In this document: piece by piece, positions 26,743-34,674 of the stretch
Position numbering within the stretch: position 1 is the first letter of the stretch
Layout of the letters: each line of letters opens with the position of its first letter
Origin: Alteromonadaceae bacterium 2753L.S.0a.02
GTDB lineage: Bacteria; Pseudomonadota; Gammaproteobacteria; Pseudomonadales; Cellvibrionaceae
Assembly (NCBI GenBank): GCA_007827375.1
Contig: VISH01000002.1
Location: forward strand, 2,381,001 to 2,445,000
Direction: 5' to 3'
Length of the DNA stretch: 64,000 bases
Notes under the pieces: model-generated
Seen by the model: the letters and a program-made list of their open reading frames with translations, nothing else
What the model was told of the DNA's origin: nothing
The model's database searches: none
Position numbers and translations under genes: made by a program

Positions 26743-28527
26743 ATGGCGGATTACAAAGCTCCTCTCAGAGACATTCATTTTGTGTTGTTCGAGATGCTGG
26801 GATTTGAACAGCACTACGCAGCACTCCCCGGTGGCGAAGAAGCCAATCCTGAATTAATCAGCGCGATATTGGAAGAAGGCGCGAAATTTTGTGAAAACGT
26901 GTTGGCGCCTTTGAACGCCATTGGTGACGAGAAGGGTTGCGAATGGCGTGACGGCGAGGTGACCACGCCGGACGGCTTCAAAGCGGCTTACGAGCAGTTT
27001 GTCGAGGGTGGCTGGCCATCAATGAGTCACCCGGTTGAATATGGTGGGCAAGGATTACCGGAGTCCGTAGGGACTATCATTAGTGAGCTTACCGGGTCGG
27101 CAAATTGGTCGTGGTCGATGTACCCCGGCCTTTCACACGGGGCAATGAATACGCTCGATCAGCATGGTACTGAAGAACAAAAGCAAATCTACCTTACCAA
27201 ACTCGTCGAAGGTAGTTGGACAGGCACGATGTGCCTTACCGAATCCCATTGCGGTACCGATCTGGGGCTGTTAAAAACCCGCGCAGAACCGCAGCCTGAT
27301 GGTAGCTATAAAATAACGGGCTCGAAAATCTTTATTTCAGCCGGGGAACACGACCTCGCCGAAAACATCGTGCACATAGTTTTAGCACGCCTGCCAGATG
27401 CCCCTGAAGGAACCAAGGGTATTTCACTGTTTATTGTTCCCAAGTACCTACCCAACGATACCGGCGAAGTGGGTGAACGCAACGCAGTGAGTTGCGGTTC
27501 CATTGAACATAAGATGGGAATCCATGGTAATGCCACCTGTGTGCTGAATTTCGATGAAGCCTCCGGCTTTCTCATTGGACCGCCCAATCGCGGTTTAAAC
27601 TGCATGTTCACCTTTATGAATACCGCGCGCCTGGGAACGGCGCTACAGGGCTTGGCCCACGCTGAAGTGGGATATCAGATGTCTCTGGCATATGCCAAGG
27701 AGCGTTTGCAGATGCGCTCGCTCAGCGGTGCCAAAAACCCAGATGGCCCGGCAGATCCAATACTTGTTCACCCCGACGTACGGCGCATGCTGCTGACTCA
27801 AAAGGCTTTCTCTGAAGGCGGCCGGATGCTCATTTATTACTGCGCGCAATTAGTGGACATAGAAAAGTACAGTGCTGACAACGACGCCAAAGCGGAAGCT
27901 GGCGATTTGCTCGCTCTGCTTACACCCATCGCTAAGGCCTTTCTCACAGAAACAGGCTTTGAGTCGGCAAATTTAGGGATGCAATGCTTTGGCGGACACG
28001 GTTACATTCGCGAATGGGGTGCCGAGCAAAATGTACGTGATAGCCGAATATCCATGCTATATGAGGGTACTACAGGGATTCAGGCACTTGATTTACTGGG
28101 TCGCAAAGTATTGATGACTCAGGGTGAGGTGCTGAAACGATTTACCAAAGTGGTTCACAAGTTTTGCAAGGCCCACGAACAAAATGAAACAATGGCAGAA
28201 TTTATTGTGCCCTTGGCGAAATTAAACAATGAATGGGGCGAATTGACCATGCATGTCGGTCTGGCAGCAATGGAAAACCCCGAAGAGGTCGGCGCGGCGT
28301 CTGTCGATTACGTGATGTACTCGGGTTACGTCGTATTTGGTTATCTTTGGGCAAGAAGTGCGGAAGCTGCATTGCAGCATGCAGAAAGCGAGAGCGACTT
28401 TTACAGCGCTAAGTTAAAAACCGCACGTTTTTATTACCAGCGCATATTGCCTAGAACCCAATCCCTGGCTAGCACCATTAAATCGGGCGCAGCTAATTTA
28501 ATGACATTTTCCGAAAGCGAATTTTAA
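26743..28527 (+). CDS. Acyl-CoA dehydrogenase (FadE/DmdC type)
   Basis: 594 residues, the long form of the family with an extra C-terminal domain, as in DmdC-like and bacterial FadE proteins. FAD-linked dehydrogenation motifs are present: GTMCLTESHCGTDLG, KITGSKIFISAGEHD, GLNCMFTFMNTARL, MQCFGGHGYIREWG and the catalytic Glu in YEGTTGIQALDL. It oxidises an acyl-CoA to the 2-enoyl-CoA; the exact chain length or thio-substrate cannot be read from sequence. AAAGGA gives a clear ribosome site. A strong terminator follows, so it is probably monocistronic. Confidence 0.9.
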   Translation: MADYKAPLRDIHFVLFEMLGFEQHYAALPGGEEANPELISAILEEGAKFCENVLAPLNAIGDEKGCEWRDGEVTTPDGFKAAYEQFVEGGWPSMSHPVEYGGQGLPESVGTIISELTGSANWSWSMYPGLSHGAMNTLDQHGTEEQKQIYLTKLVEGSWTGTMCLTESHCGTDLGLLKTRAEPQPDGSYKITGSKIFISAGEHDLAENIVHIVLARLPDAPEGTKGISLFIVPKYLPNDTGEVGERNAVSCGSIEHKMGIHGNATCVLNFDEASGFLIGPPNRGLNCMFTFMNTARLGTALQGLAHAEVGYQMSLAYAKERLQMRSLSGAKNPDGPADPILVHPDVRRMLLTQKAFSEGGRMLIYYCAQLVDIEKYSADNDAKAEAGDLLALLTPIAKAFLTETGFESANLGMQCFGGHGYIREWGAEQNVRDSRISMLYEGTTGIQALDLLGRKVLMTQGEVLKRFTKVVHKFCKAHEQNETMAEFIVPLAKLNNEWGELTMHVGLAAMENPEEVGAASVDYVMYSGYVVFGYLWARSAEAALQHAESESDFYSAKLKTARFYYQRILPRTQSLASTIKSGAANLMTFSESEF

Positions 28528-28544
28528 GCGAGTTTTAAATATTC

Positions 28545-28575
28545 AAACACCCGTTTAAAAGCGGGTGTTTTTTTA
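28545..28575 (+). terminator. Rho-independent terminator after the acyl-CoA dehydrogenase
   Basis: Inverted repeat AAACACCCG (28545-28553) and CGGGTGTTT (28562-28570) with an eight-base loop, followed by further T residues to 28574. It lies 18 bases after the stop codon. Confidence 0.88.
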
Positions 28576-28705
28576 TGCCTGTTAAATGCAAATTCAGAAC
28601 TTAGCTTCACGCTTTATGAAGATAATGGCTTGCAGCGTTGTACGAATTAGCAAATACTTTAGCACTTAAATACGGATAGATATCGGCGGATAAATAAACA
28701 AAAGG

Positions 28706-30328
28706 GTGCAAGTTTTGGTTACTCGCTTTCAACATATCAATGCTCTACTGGATCACGCATTTACCAATTACGCAGCTAGCCCTGCTTATACTAGTTTTGG
28801 TCACACCTTGACCTATGGCGAAATTGATGAGCTCAGCTTGCGCGCGGCAAGATATTTTCGTAACAAATTGGGCTTACAGCCAGGCGATCGCATCGCAATT
28901 CAACTTCCTAACTTATTGCAGTACCCAATTCTCCTTTATGGGGCCTTTCGTGCGGGCTTGATTGTTGTCAACACCAACCCGCTTTACACTCCTCGGGAGA
29001 TAAAGCACCAGCTAAACGATAGCGGTTCAAAAGTATTGGTGGTGTTGTCGAACATTGCCCATAAAGCTGCGGAAATTATTGCGGAAACTGGCGTTGAGCA
29101 CGTGATAGTCACAGATATTGGAGACTGTCAAAAGCCGTTAAAACGCGCTCTTATGAATTTCGTTGTTAAGCACGTTAAAAAAATGGTGCCACCTTACAAA
29201 TTTAACAATTTAATCGCTTTTAACGACGTGATCGCAGATCATGGCGAAGCCTTCCCTAAATATGAACCCGACCCGGAATCCATTATTATTTTGCAATATA
29301 CCGGGGGCACTACAGGGGTTGCCAAAGGTGCAATGCTTACGCATAAAAATATGGCCGATAACGTCTGGCAAATGATTACCCATTTACCGGCGGCGTTCGA
29401 CGAGCAGCAAGAGATATTTGTTTGCTGTTTACCGCTTTATCACATCTATGCTTTGAACTTGCATGCCTTGTGTGCCGTGGCCTTGGGTGAACTTAACGTT
29501 TTAATTACTAATCCGCGCGATCTGGCATCTATGGTAAAAGCGCTCAAACCGTATAAGTTTACGGTGTTTGTTGGCGTAAATACCTTGTATACCGCGCTGT
29601 GCCGGTATGCACCATTTAAAACTTTGAATTTCTCTGAGTTGGCGGTGTCATCTGCCGGTGGAATGGCGCTTACCGAAGCTGCCGCAGCCAGTTGGGAAAA
29701 ACTCACGGGCTGTGAAGTGTGTGAGGGCTATGGTTTAACCGAGACTTCCCCCGTGGTTACGGGTAACAAGCCTGGTAAAATACGGCCCGGTTCCGTGGGT
29801 ATTCCGCTTCCCGAAACGGAACTCAAACTTATCGACGATGAAGGCAATACTGTTACAGGCAGGGCGGGAGAGCTGTGCGTGCGTGGCCCACAGGTGATGA
29901 AGGGTTATTGGAATCGTGACGATGAAACCGAAAAAGTTCTCGATAAAGATGGCTGGTTACGTACCGGAGATATTGCAGAATTTCAGGAAGGCGGTTTCGT
30001 AAAAATTGTCGACCGTAAAAAAGATATGATTCTTGTATCCGGATTCAACGTGTACCCCAATGAAATCGAAGATATGGTGACCCAAATGCCGGAAATTATC
30101 GAAGCGGCAGCTATCGGTGTGCCCAATGAAAAATGTGGCGAAGTGGTAAAATTGTTTGTTGTGGCGGGTGAAGATTCCTTATCGGAAGATAAAATCCTGG
30201 AATTTTGCCGTAAGAATCTTACCGCGTACAAGGTTCCAAAACACATCGAATTTCGGGAAGCGCTGCCTAAATCTAACGTTGGCAAAATATTACGTAAAGA
30301 TTTAAGAAACGAAAATGCAGCCTCGTAA
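28706..30328 (+). CDS. fadD: Long-chain fatty-acid--CoA ligase
   Basis: 540 residues of the adenylate-forming superfamily. The AMP-binding motif YTGGTTGVAKGAMLTHKN, the GYGLTETSPVV motif, the hinge VDRKKDMILVSGFNVYPNEIE and the C-terminal catalytic Lys in LPKSNVGKILRK are all present. It activates fatty acids to acyl-CoA at the membrane, feeding beta-oxidation. Start choice is uncertain: GTG at 28706 or TTG at 28715, the latter with AAGGG nine bases upstream. The gene precedes a Band-7/NfeD pair by 28 bases and may be co-transcribed with it. Other FadD-like paralogues may exist elsewhere. Confidence 0.9.
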   Translation: MQVLVTRFQHINALLDHAFTNYAASPAYTSFGHTLTYGEIDELSLRAARYFRNKLGLQPGDRIAIQLPNLLQYPILLYGAFRAGLIVVNTNPLYTPREIKHQLNDSGSKVLVVLSNIAHKAAEIIAETGVEHVIVTDIGDCQKPLKRALMNFVVKHVKKMVPPYKFNNLIAFNDVIADHGEAFPKYEPDPESIIILQYTGGTTGVAKGAMLTHKNMADNVWQMITHLPAAFDEQQEIFVCCLPLYHIYALNLHALCAVALGELNVLITNPRDLASMVKALKPYKFTVFVGVNTLYTALCRYAPFKTLNFSELAVSSAGGMALTEAAAASWEKLTGCEVCEGYGLTETSPVVTGNKPGKIRPGSVGIPLPETELKLIDDEGNTVTGRAGELCVRGPQVMKGYWNRDDETEKVLDKDGWLRTGDIAEFQEGGFVKIVDRKKDMILVSGFNVYPNEIEDMVTQMPEIIEAAAIGVPNEKCGEVVKLFVVAGEDSLSEDKILEFCRKNLTAYKVPKHIEFREALPKSNVGKILRKDLRNENAAS

Positions 30329-30356
30329 AAACAAATAAAAATTACTTGGGGGTAGT

Positions 30357-31277
30357 ATGTTCGACCAAAATATCGCAGCGCTTATATTTATTGCTGTTGC
30401 GGTTGTACTCGTCATTAAGGGCTGGAAAAGCGTTCCTCAGGGAGAACAGTGGACCGTCGAGCGCTGGGGTCGTTTTATTCGGGTACTGCGGCCGGGTTTT
30501 AACCTGATTTTTCCTTTTGTAGATGCCATTGGCAAAAAACAGGTGATCATGGAGCAGGTATTGGATGTTGATCCTCAAGAGGTGATCAGCGCAGATAATG
30601 CCATGGTTACCACCGATGCGGTATGTTTTTATCAGGTCATCGATCCTATCAAGGCATCATACGAGGTGAATAATCTCGAGCGTGCCATGAAGAATCTGGT
30701 GATGACTAATATCCGTGCAGTGCTAGGCTCGATGGAGCTCGATGCGATGTTATCCAACCGGGACACGATCAATACAGCTTTGCTTACTAAAGTGGATGAA
30801 GCCACCAACCCCTGGGGTATCAAAGTTACGCGTATTGAGATTAAAGATATAACGCCTCCCCGAGATTTGGTCGATGCGATGGCAAACCAGATGAAAGCCG
30901 AACGCGAAAAACGCGCACAAATACTGCGTGCCGAAGGTGAGCGTGAGTCTGCTATTAAAGTTGCCGAAGGTGAAAAACGTGCACAAATTTTAAATGCAGA
31001 AGGCAAACGTGAAGCTGCGTTTCTTGAGGCTGAAGCAAGAGAGCGGGAAGCCAAAGCAGAGGCTACTGCAACGAATTTAGTGAGTGAGGCCATTTCGCAG
31101 GGTAACCCTCAAGCGATAAATTATTTCGTAGCACAGAAATATGTAGAGGCACTCGGTCAAATTGCGGGGGCTCCTAACAGTAAAGTTGTACTTATGCCGC
31201 TTGAAGCCAGCGATGTAATCGGTTCTATTGGCGGTATAAAAGAGCTTGTTGATGCTGTTAAAAGTAAACCCGTGTAA
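30357..31277 (+). CDS. qmcA: SPFH/Band-7 membrane protein (QmcA-like)
   Basis: 306 residues, the E. coli QmcA length. An N-terminal membrane helix (about 4-20) is followed by a Band-7 domain (GWKSVPQGEQWTVERWGRF, VSTDAVCFYQV-like region, EIKDITPPRDLVDAM) and an Ala/Glu/Arg-rich coiled coil (about 180-240), then a C-terminal Gly/Ile segment. Such proteins form large oligomeric rings in the membrane and organise proteases or lipids. The NfeD-family gene 15 bases downstream is the usual partner. Confidence 0.92.
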   Translation: MFDQNIAALIFIAVAVVLVIKGWKSVPQGEQWTVERWGRFIRVLRPGFNLIFPFVDAIGKKQVIMEQVLDVDPQEVISADNAMVTTDAVCFYQVIDPIKASYEVNNLERAMKNLVMTNIRAVLGSMELDAMLSNRDTINTALLTKVDEATNPWGIKVTRIEIKDITPPRDLVDAMANQMKAEREKRAQILRAEGERESAIKVAEGEKRAQILNAEGKREAAFLEAEAREREAKAEATATNLVSEAISQGNPQAINYFVAQKYVEALGQIAGAPNSKVVLMPLEASDVIGSIGGIKELVDAVKSKPV

Positions 31278-31292
31278 GTAGGTAATAGCTGT

Positions 31293-31736
31293 ATGACATT
31301 TCTTCATCTCACCGGCCCCTGGTTCTGGATTGCGGTAGGTCTGTTGCTTCTAGGCCTGGAGTTGTTGGGTGCGGGTGGTTTCCTGCTGGCTACCGGTGTT
31401 GCAGCGCTCATAGTTGCAGCTATCACATTTTATGCGGTTCTCAGCTGGCCTGTGCAATTATTGTTGTTTGGTATTTGTACCATTGTTTCTACATTTATTT
31501 ATTGGAAATACTTAAAACCCAACAATACTCACTCAGAAGACCCCTTGCTGAATAATCGTATGGCTCGTCTGGTCGGTGAGCGCACCGAACTCATCAGCGA
31601 TGTGTCTGCTGGTAGTGCTAAGGTTCAAATTCACGATGCCTTATGGACGGTACGATGTGACGAGATGCTCAGCAAAGGGACAACCGTGGAAATTACCGGA
31701 TATCAAGGGTCTACACTTACTGTTAAAGCTATCTAA
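31293..31736 (+). CDS. NfeD-family membrane protein
   Basis: 147 residues: an N-terminal segment with two or three hydrophobic helices (about 10-70) and a C-terminal OB-fold domain (NRMARLVGERTELIS, then VQIHDALWTVRC and VEITGYQGSTLTVKAI). This is the short NfeD form without the serine protease domain. Short NfeD proteins pair with Band-7 proteins as here, and a role in membrane organisation or quality control is inferred from the family. Confidence 0.9.
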   Translation: MTFLHLTGPWFWIAVGLLLLGLELLGAGGFLLATGVAALIVAAITFYAVLSWPVQLLLFGICTIVSTFIYWKYLKPNNTHSEDPLLNNRMARLVGERTELISDVSAGSAKVQIHDALWTVRCDEMLSKGTTVEITGYQGSTLTVKAI

Positions 31737-31775
31737 AAGTCGCTTACCGCGCACTTGAGTAGAGGTTTAACCCGT

Positions 31776-32939
31776 ATGTCGACCAATGCCCTTATACTCT
31801 CTGGTGGTGGAGCACGTGCTGCTTATCAGGTGGGGGTATTGCGGGCGTTGGCGGAGATTCTCCCAAAACTTCATAACCCTTTTCCCATTATTTGTGGTAC
31901 TTCAGCCGGCGCTATAAATGCTGCCGCTCTGGCAGCACACCCCGGTGAATTCAAACAGGCTGCGGAAGACCTTGCAGAAAGTTGGGTAAATCTAGAAATA
32001 GATAACGTGTTCCGCAGCGGCTGGTGGGCATTATCTGCTGGTGGAGCCAAGATTTTTGCCTCTTTGTTTAATGAAGGTGTCGGCCGTAAAAAGCCCTTGG
32101 CCTTGCTGGACAACGCACCGTTACGCGATTATTTGTCGGCAACTATACCTTTTGAGAATATTGCGCGACGTATCGATGCCGGAGATCTCGAGGCGTTGTG
32201 TATTACTGCGCTGGGTTATCAATCGGGTGAATCAGTGAGTTTTTTCCAGGGGAATCCTGTTCTAAGAGGTTGGCGTCGCTTCCGCAGAGTCGGTACACCT
32301 GCAACTATAACGGTTGAACATTTGATGGCATCTTCGGCAATTCCGACGGTGTTTCCCACTGTGCCGTTAAGTCAGGAATATTTCGGTGATGGGGCAATGC
32401 GTCAAATGGCGCCCATCAGTTCCGCGTTGCATTTGGGGGCAGACCGGGTGTTTATTATTGGTGTTAGTAGCAACCGTAACCCGGCCCATTGGGGTAATCG
32501 TAAAAAAATGCGCCCTAAACATTCGCCGTCGCTGGCTCAGATCGTCGGGCAGATGTTTAACAGCGCTTTTATTGATGCGCTGGAAGGGGATATTGAACAC
32601 CTTGAACGTGTTAATTATTTGCTGGATTTGTTAGATGACAAGCGCTGTGAAAAAACGGAGCATCTCAGACCCGTGGATACCCTTATTATTTCTCCCACTA
32701 AAGAACTCGATAAAATCGCCGGCCGTAAAATTCGTAAACTTCCCAAGAGCCTGCGTTTTTTTATGCGTGCTATAGGGGCAACCGCGCGCGGTGGTGGTTC
32801 TGCTGCTGCGAGCTATCTGCTATTCTGCCACGAGTATGTTCACGAGCTGATGGAACTTGGTTATCAAGATGCGATGTGGGAACGTACAGCTATCGAAGAT
32901 TTTTTTGAAAAGGGTGATAAGAAAGATACCTTCGGCTAG
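31776..32939 (+). CDS. Patatin-like phospholipase
   Basis: 387 residues from ATG at 31776, with AGAGG about ten bases upstream; an in-frame TTG 21 bases earlier is less likely. The oxyanion motif GGGARAAYQVG, the nucleophile motif GTSAG and the catalytic Asp in YFGDGAMRQMAP define the patatin Ser-Asp dyad. The predicted activity is acyl hydrolysis of phospholipids or other acyl esters. No signal peptide is evident, suggesting cytoplasmic or membrane-associated action. It lies 39 bases after the NfeD gene, in a neighbourhood of fatty-acid genes. Confidence 0.9.
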   Translation: MSTNALILSGGGARAAYQVGVLRALAEILPKLHNPFPIICGTSAGAINAAALAAHPGEFKQAAEDLAESWVNLEIDNVFRSGWWALSAGGAKIFASLFNEGVGRKKPLALLDNAPLRDYLSATIPFENIARRIDAGDLEALCITALGYQSGESVSFFQGNPVLRGWRRFRRVGTPATITVEHLMASSAIPTVFPTVPLSQEYFGDGAMRQMAPISSALHLGADRVFIIGVSSNRNPAHWGNRKKMRPKHSPSLAQIVGQMFNSAFIDALEGDIEHLERVNYLLDLLDDKRCEKTEHLRPVDTLIISPTKELDKIAGRKIRKLPKSLRFFMRAIGATARGGGSAAASYLLFCHEYVHELMELGYQDAMWERTAIEDFFEKGDKKDTFG

Positions 32940-32968
32940 CGCCAACCTAAATTTTAAAGCTGATTTAC

Positions 32969-33841
32969 GTGAAAAGCGTATATTTGAAACTCTCCCCAGT
33001 TGTTGTGCTTTTTTTGTCCTCCATTATTTGGGGGCTCACTTGGCTACCGCTTAAATTTATACATAGTAAAGGCATTGATGGCTTGCCACTGCTACTGGTA
33101 AGTCATGCTGCGTTGGGTGTGTTGATGTTGTTCGCCCAGCCAAGCTTGAGAGAATTCAAAAAAAATCTCAGGCCACTGCTGGGAATAGCGCTGGCTGGTG
33201 GAGGCGCAATAATCTGCTTTACCTACGCGCTCATGTACGGCGATGTGATTCGCGTAATGGTGCTGTTTTACCTGCTTCCTGTTTGGGGTGTGCTCGGTGG
33301 CTGGTTGCTACTTGGCGAGCCTGCGGATGCGTTGCGTTGGATCGGCGTGGTGATGGCGCTACTCGGTGCCTATCTGATTCTTGGCGGTTCGCAAATATTG
33401 ATTGAGCCTCCCAGTTTTATCGATTTGTTGGCGCTACTCTCAGGGATGGCTTTTGCCATTAACAATTTGTTATTTCGGGCCGTAGAGCGCGTGGGTCTGG
33501 TCATTAAGTTATCCGCAATGTTTTGGGGCTGCGCCTTGCTGGCTGCAACTTTGCTAATTGCTGGAGTCCAGAGCATACCGATCACTCTGGGCTATGAGCC
33601 TTGGCTTTGGGTATTGCTCTACAGTGTTACCGCAATGCTGCTTGCCAATCTTGGGTCACAGTGGAGTGTAACCCAGATGGAATCCGGGAAATCGTCAGTT
33701 ATTCTAATTATGGAACTGGTAGCAGCGGTGGTGTCAGCGTTGCTAATCGCGGGAGAACGTCTGGAACCTTTGGAATGGCTGGGTTGTTTTTTAATCGTCG
33801 CCGCAGCCTTGCTGGAAGCGCGTCGACCTATTGGTGCATAG
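32969..33841 (+). CDS. EamA/DMT-family transporter
   Basis: 290 residues, GTG start at 32969, with about ten hydrophobic helices in two EamA halves. First-half features include SSIIWGLTWLPLKF and YGDVIRVMVLFYLLPVWGVLGGWLLLGE; the second half has FAINNLLFRAV and the ending LLIAGERLEPLEWLGCFLIVAAALLEA. Members export amino acids, metabolites or drugs; the substrate cannot be inferred. It is 29 bases after the patatin gene on the same strand. Confidence 0.88.
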   Translation: MKSVYLKLSPVVVLFLSSIIWGLTWLPLKFIHSKGIDGLPLLLVSHAALGVLMLFAQPSLREFKKNLRPLLGIALAGGGAIICFTYALMYGDVIRVMVLFYLLPVWGVLGGWLLLGEPADALRWIGVVMALLGAYLILGGSQILIEPPSFIDLLALLSGMAFAINNLLFRAVERVGLVIKLSAMFWGCALLAATLLIAGVQSIPITLGYEPWLWVLLYSVTAMLLANLGSQWSVTQMESGKSSVILIMELVAAVVSALLIAGERLEPLEWLGCFLIVAAALLEARRPIGA

Positions 33842-33958
33842 CGGGCGGCGTGCGTAATATCTCACAATCAATGCAGACCAGGATGGCAGACGACAGCTGT
33901 GTGTCATGATACGCTGTGCAAAATTGGAGAAATACCAAACATTCCGGGGCGCAATGTT

Positions 33959-34243
33959 ATGAACATGGACGGTCGTGTTGTACTTATCAATGAAGACATC
34001 AATTTAGCAGCTATCGATCTTGGGTTGGGGCAGGCCTTAGTGGTGCGATTTCCCCTTGAAGTTATGTTCGATGTAGGCGATCTGCTGCAACAATTGACTA
34101 CCGGTTATCAGGAGGTGCGCTGCGTAAATGTGTCCAAAGCGCAGGAGATAACGCTTCAGACTCTAAGCGGTGCAATGCCGATGAGTGTCGCCATTTTGGT
34201 GGTGGGATGTGGCCAGATGCACCGCTTGGAGGATGTAGCCTAG
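33959..34243 (+). CDS. Hypothetical protein, about 94 aa
   Basis: The likely start is ATG 33959 (MNMDGRVVLINED); an in-frame frame extends upstream to 33899, and a GGAGA at 33926 could serve a start in between, so the N-terminus is unsettled. The protein looks globular, with hydrophobic beta-like stretches (GQALVVRFPLEVMFDVGDLL, AMPMSVAILVVGCG) and no known motif. Its stop overlaps that of the convergent downstream gene by four bases. Function unknown. Confidence 0.5.
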   Translation: MNMDGRVVLINEDINLAAIDLGLGQALVVRFPLEVMFDVGDLLQQLTTGYQEVRCVNVSKAQEITLQTLSGAMPMSVAILVVGCGQMHRLEDVA

Positions 34244-34536
34244 CTTCCCGCTAGCTTCTCGTTTGCCGCGCCTTTGGTAATGATGTGCGAGTAAAGCCCG
34301 GCCAGTTTGGTGAGCAGGGAATGGTACTCCGGGTGACGTTCGTAAATCGGCCTGGCGCGCTCAATGTCACTTAGCACTTCAGAGAGAAATTCAATATCAA
34401 AATCATTGAGTGGTTCGCCGCTATCAACTTTGTCGCGTAGTTGTAAGGCGTGGGGGAGTCGTTGTTTATTAAGTCTTTCGAGCAGAACGGTTAATAGGCC
34501 GTCATCTTTGGGTTGAACACCTGGAGCGCTTGTCAT
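34240..34536 (-). CDS. Conserved hypothetical helical protein, 98 aa
   Basis: A small, charged, alpha-helical protein (LLTVLLERLNKQRLPHALQLRDKVDSG, then FDIEFLSEVLSDIERARPIYERHPEYHSLLTKL). No metal-binding or catalytic motif is visible, and I cannot name the family. It lies downstream of acnB on the same strand, beyond the acnB terminator, and converges with the previous gene with overlapping stops. Confidence 0.6.
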   Translation of the reverse strand: MTSAPGVQPKDDGLLTVLLERLNKQRLPHALQLRDKVDSGEPLNDFDIEFLSEVLSDIERARPIYERHPEYHSLLTKLAGLYSHIITKGAANEKLAGS

Positions 34537-34621
34537 GGTACTTCCTCAAACGTAGCTGATTGTATAAATGTAGCTAATGCCAGCGAATGACTGTTGATTT
34601 GTATCATTTTTCTTCGAAAAT

Positions 34622-34650
34622 AAAAAACCCCGAATACATTCGGGGTTTTT
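34622..34650 (-). terminator. Rho-independent terminator of acnB
   Basis: Inverted repeat CCCCGAA (34628-34634)/TTCGGGG (34639-34645) flanked by six A on the left and five T on the right, 25 bases beyond the acnB stop. In the minus direction the A-run gives the U-tract; it could also act in the plus direction. Confidence 0.88.
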
Positions 34651-34674
34651 CTACAATTACCAAACGGTCGTGAT

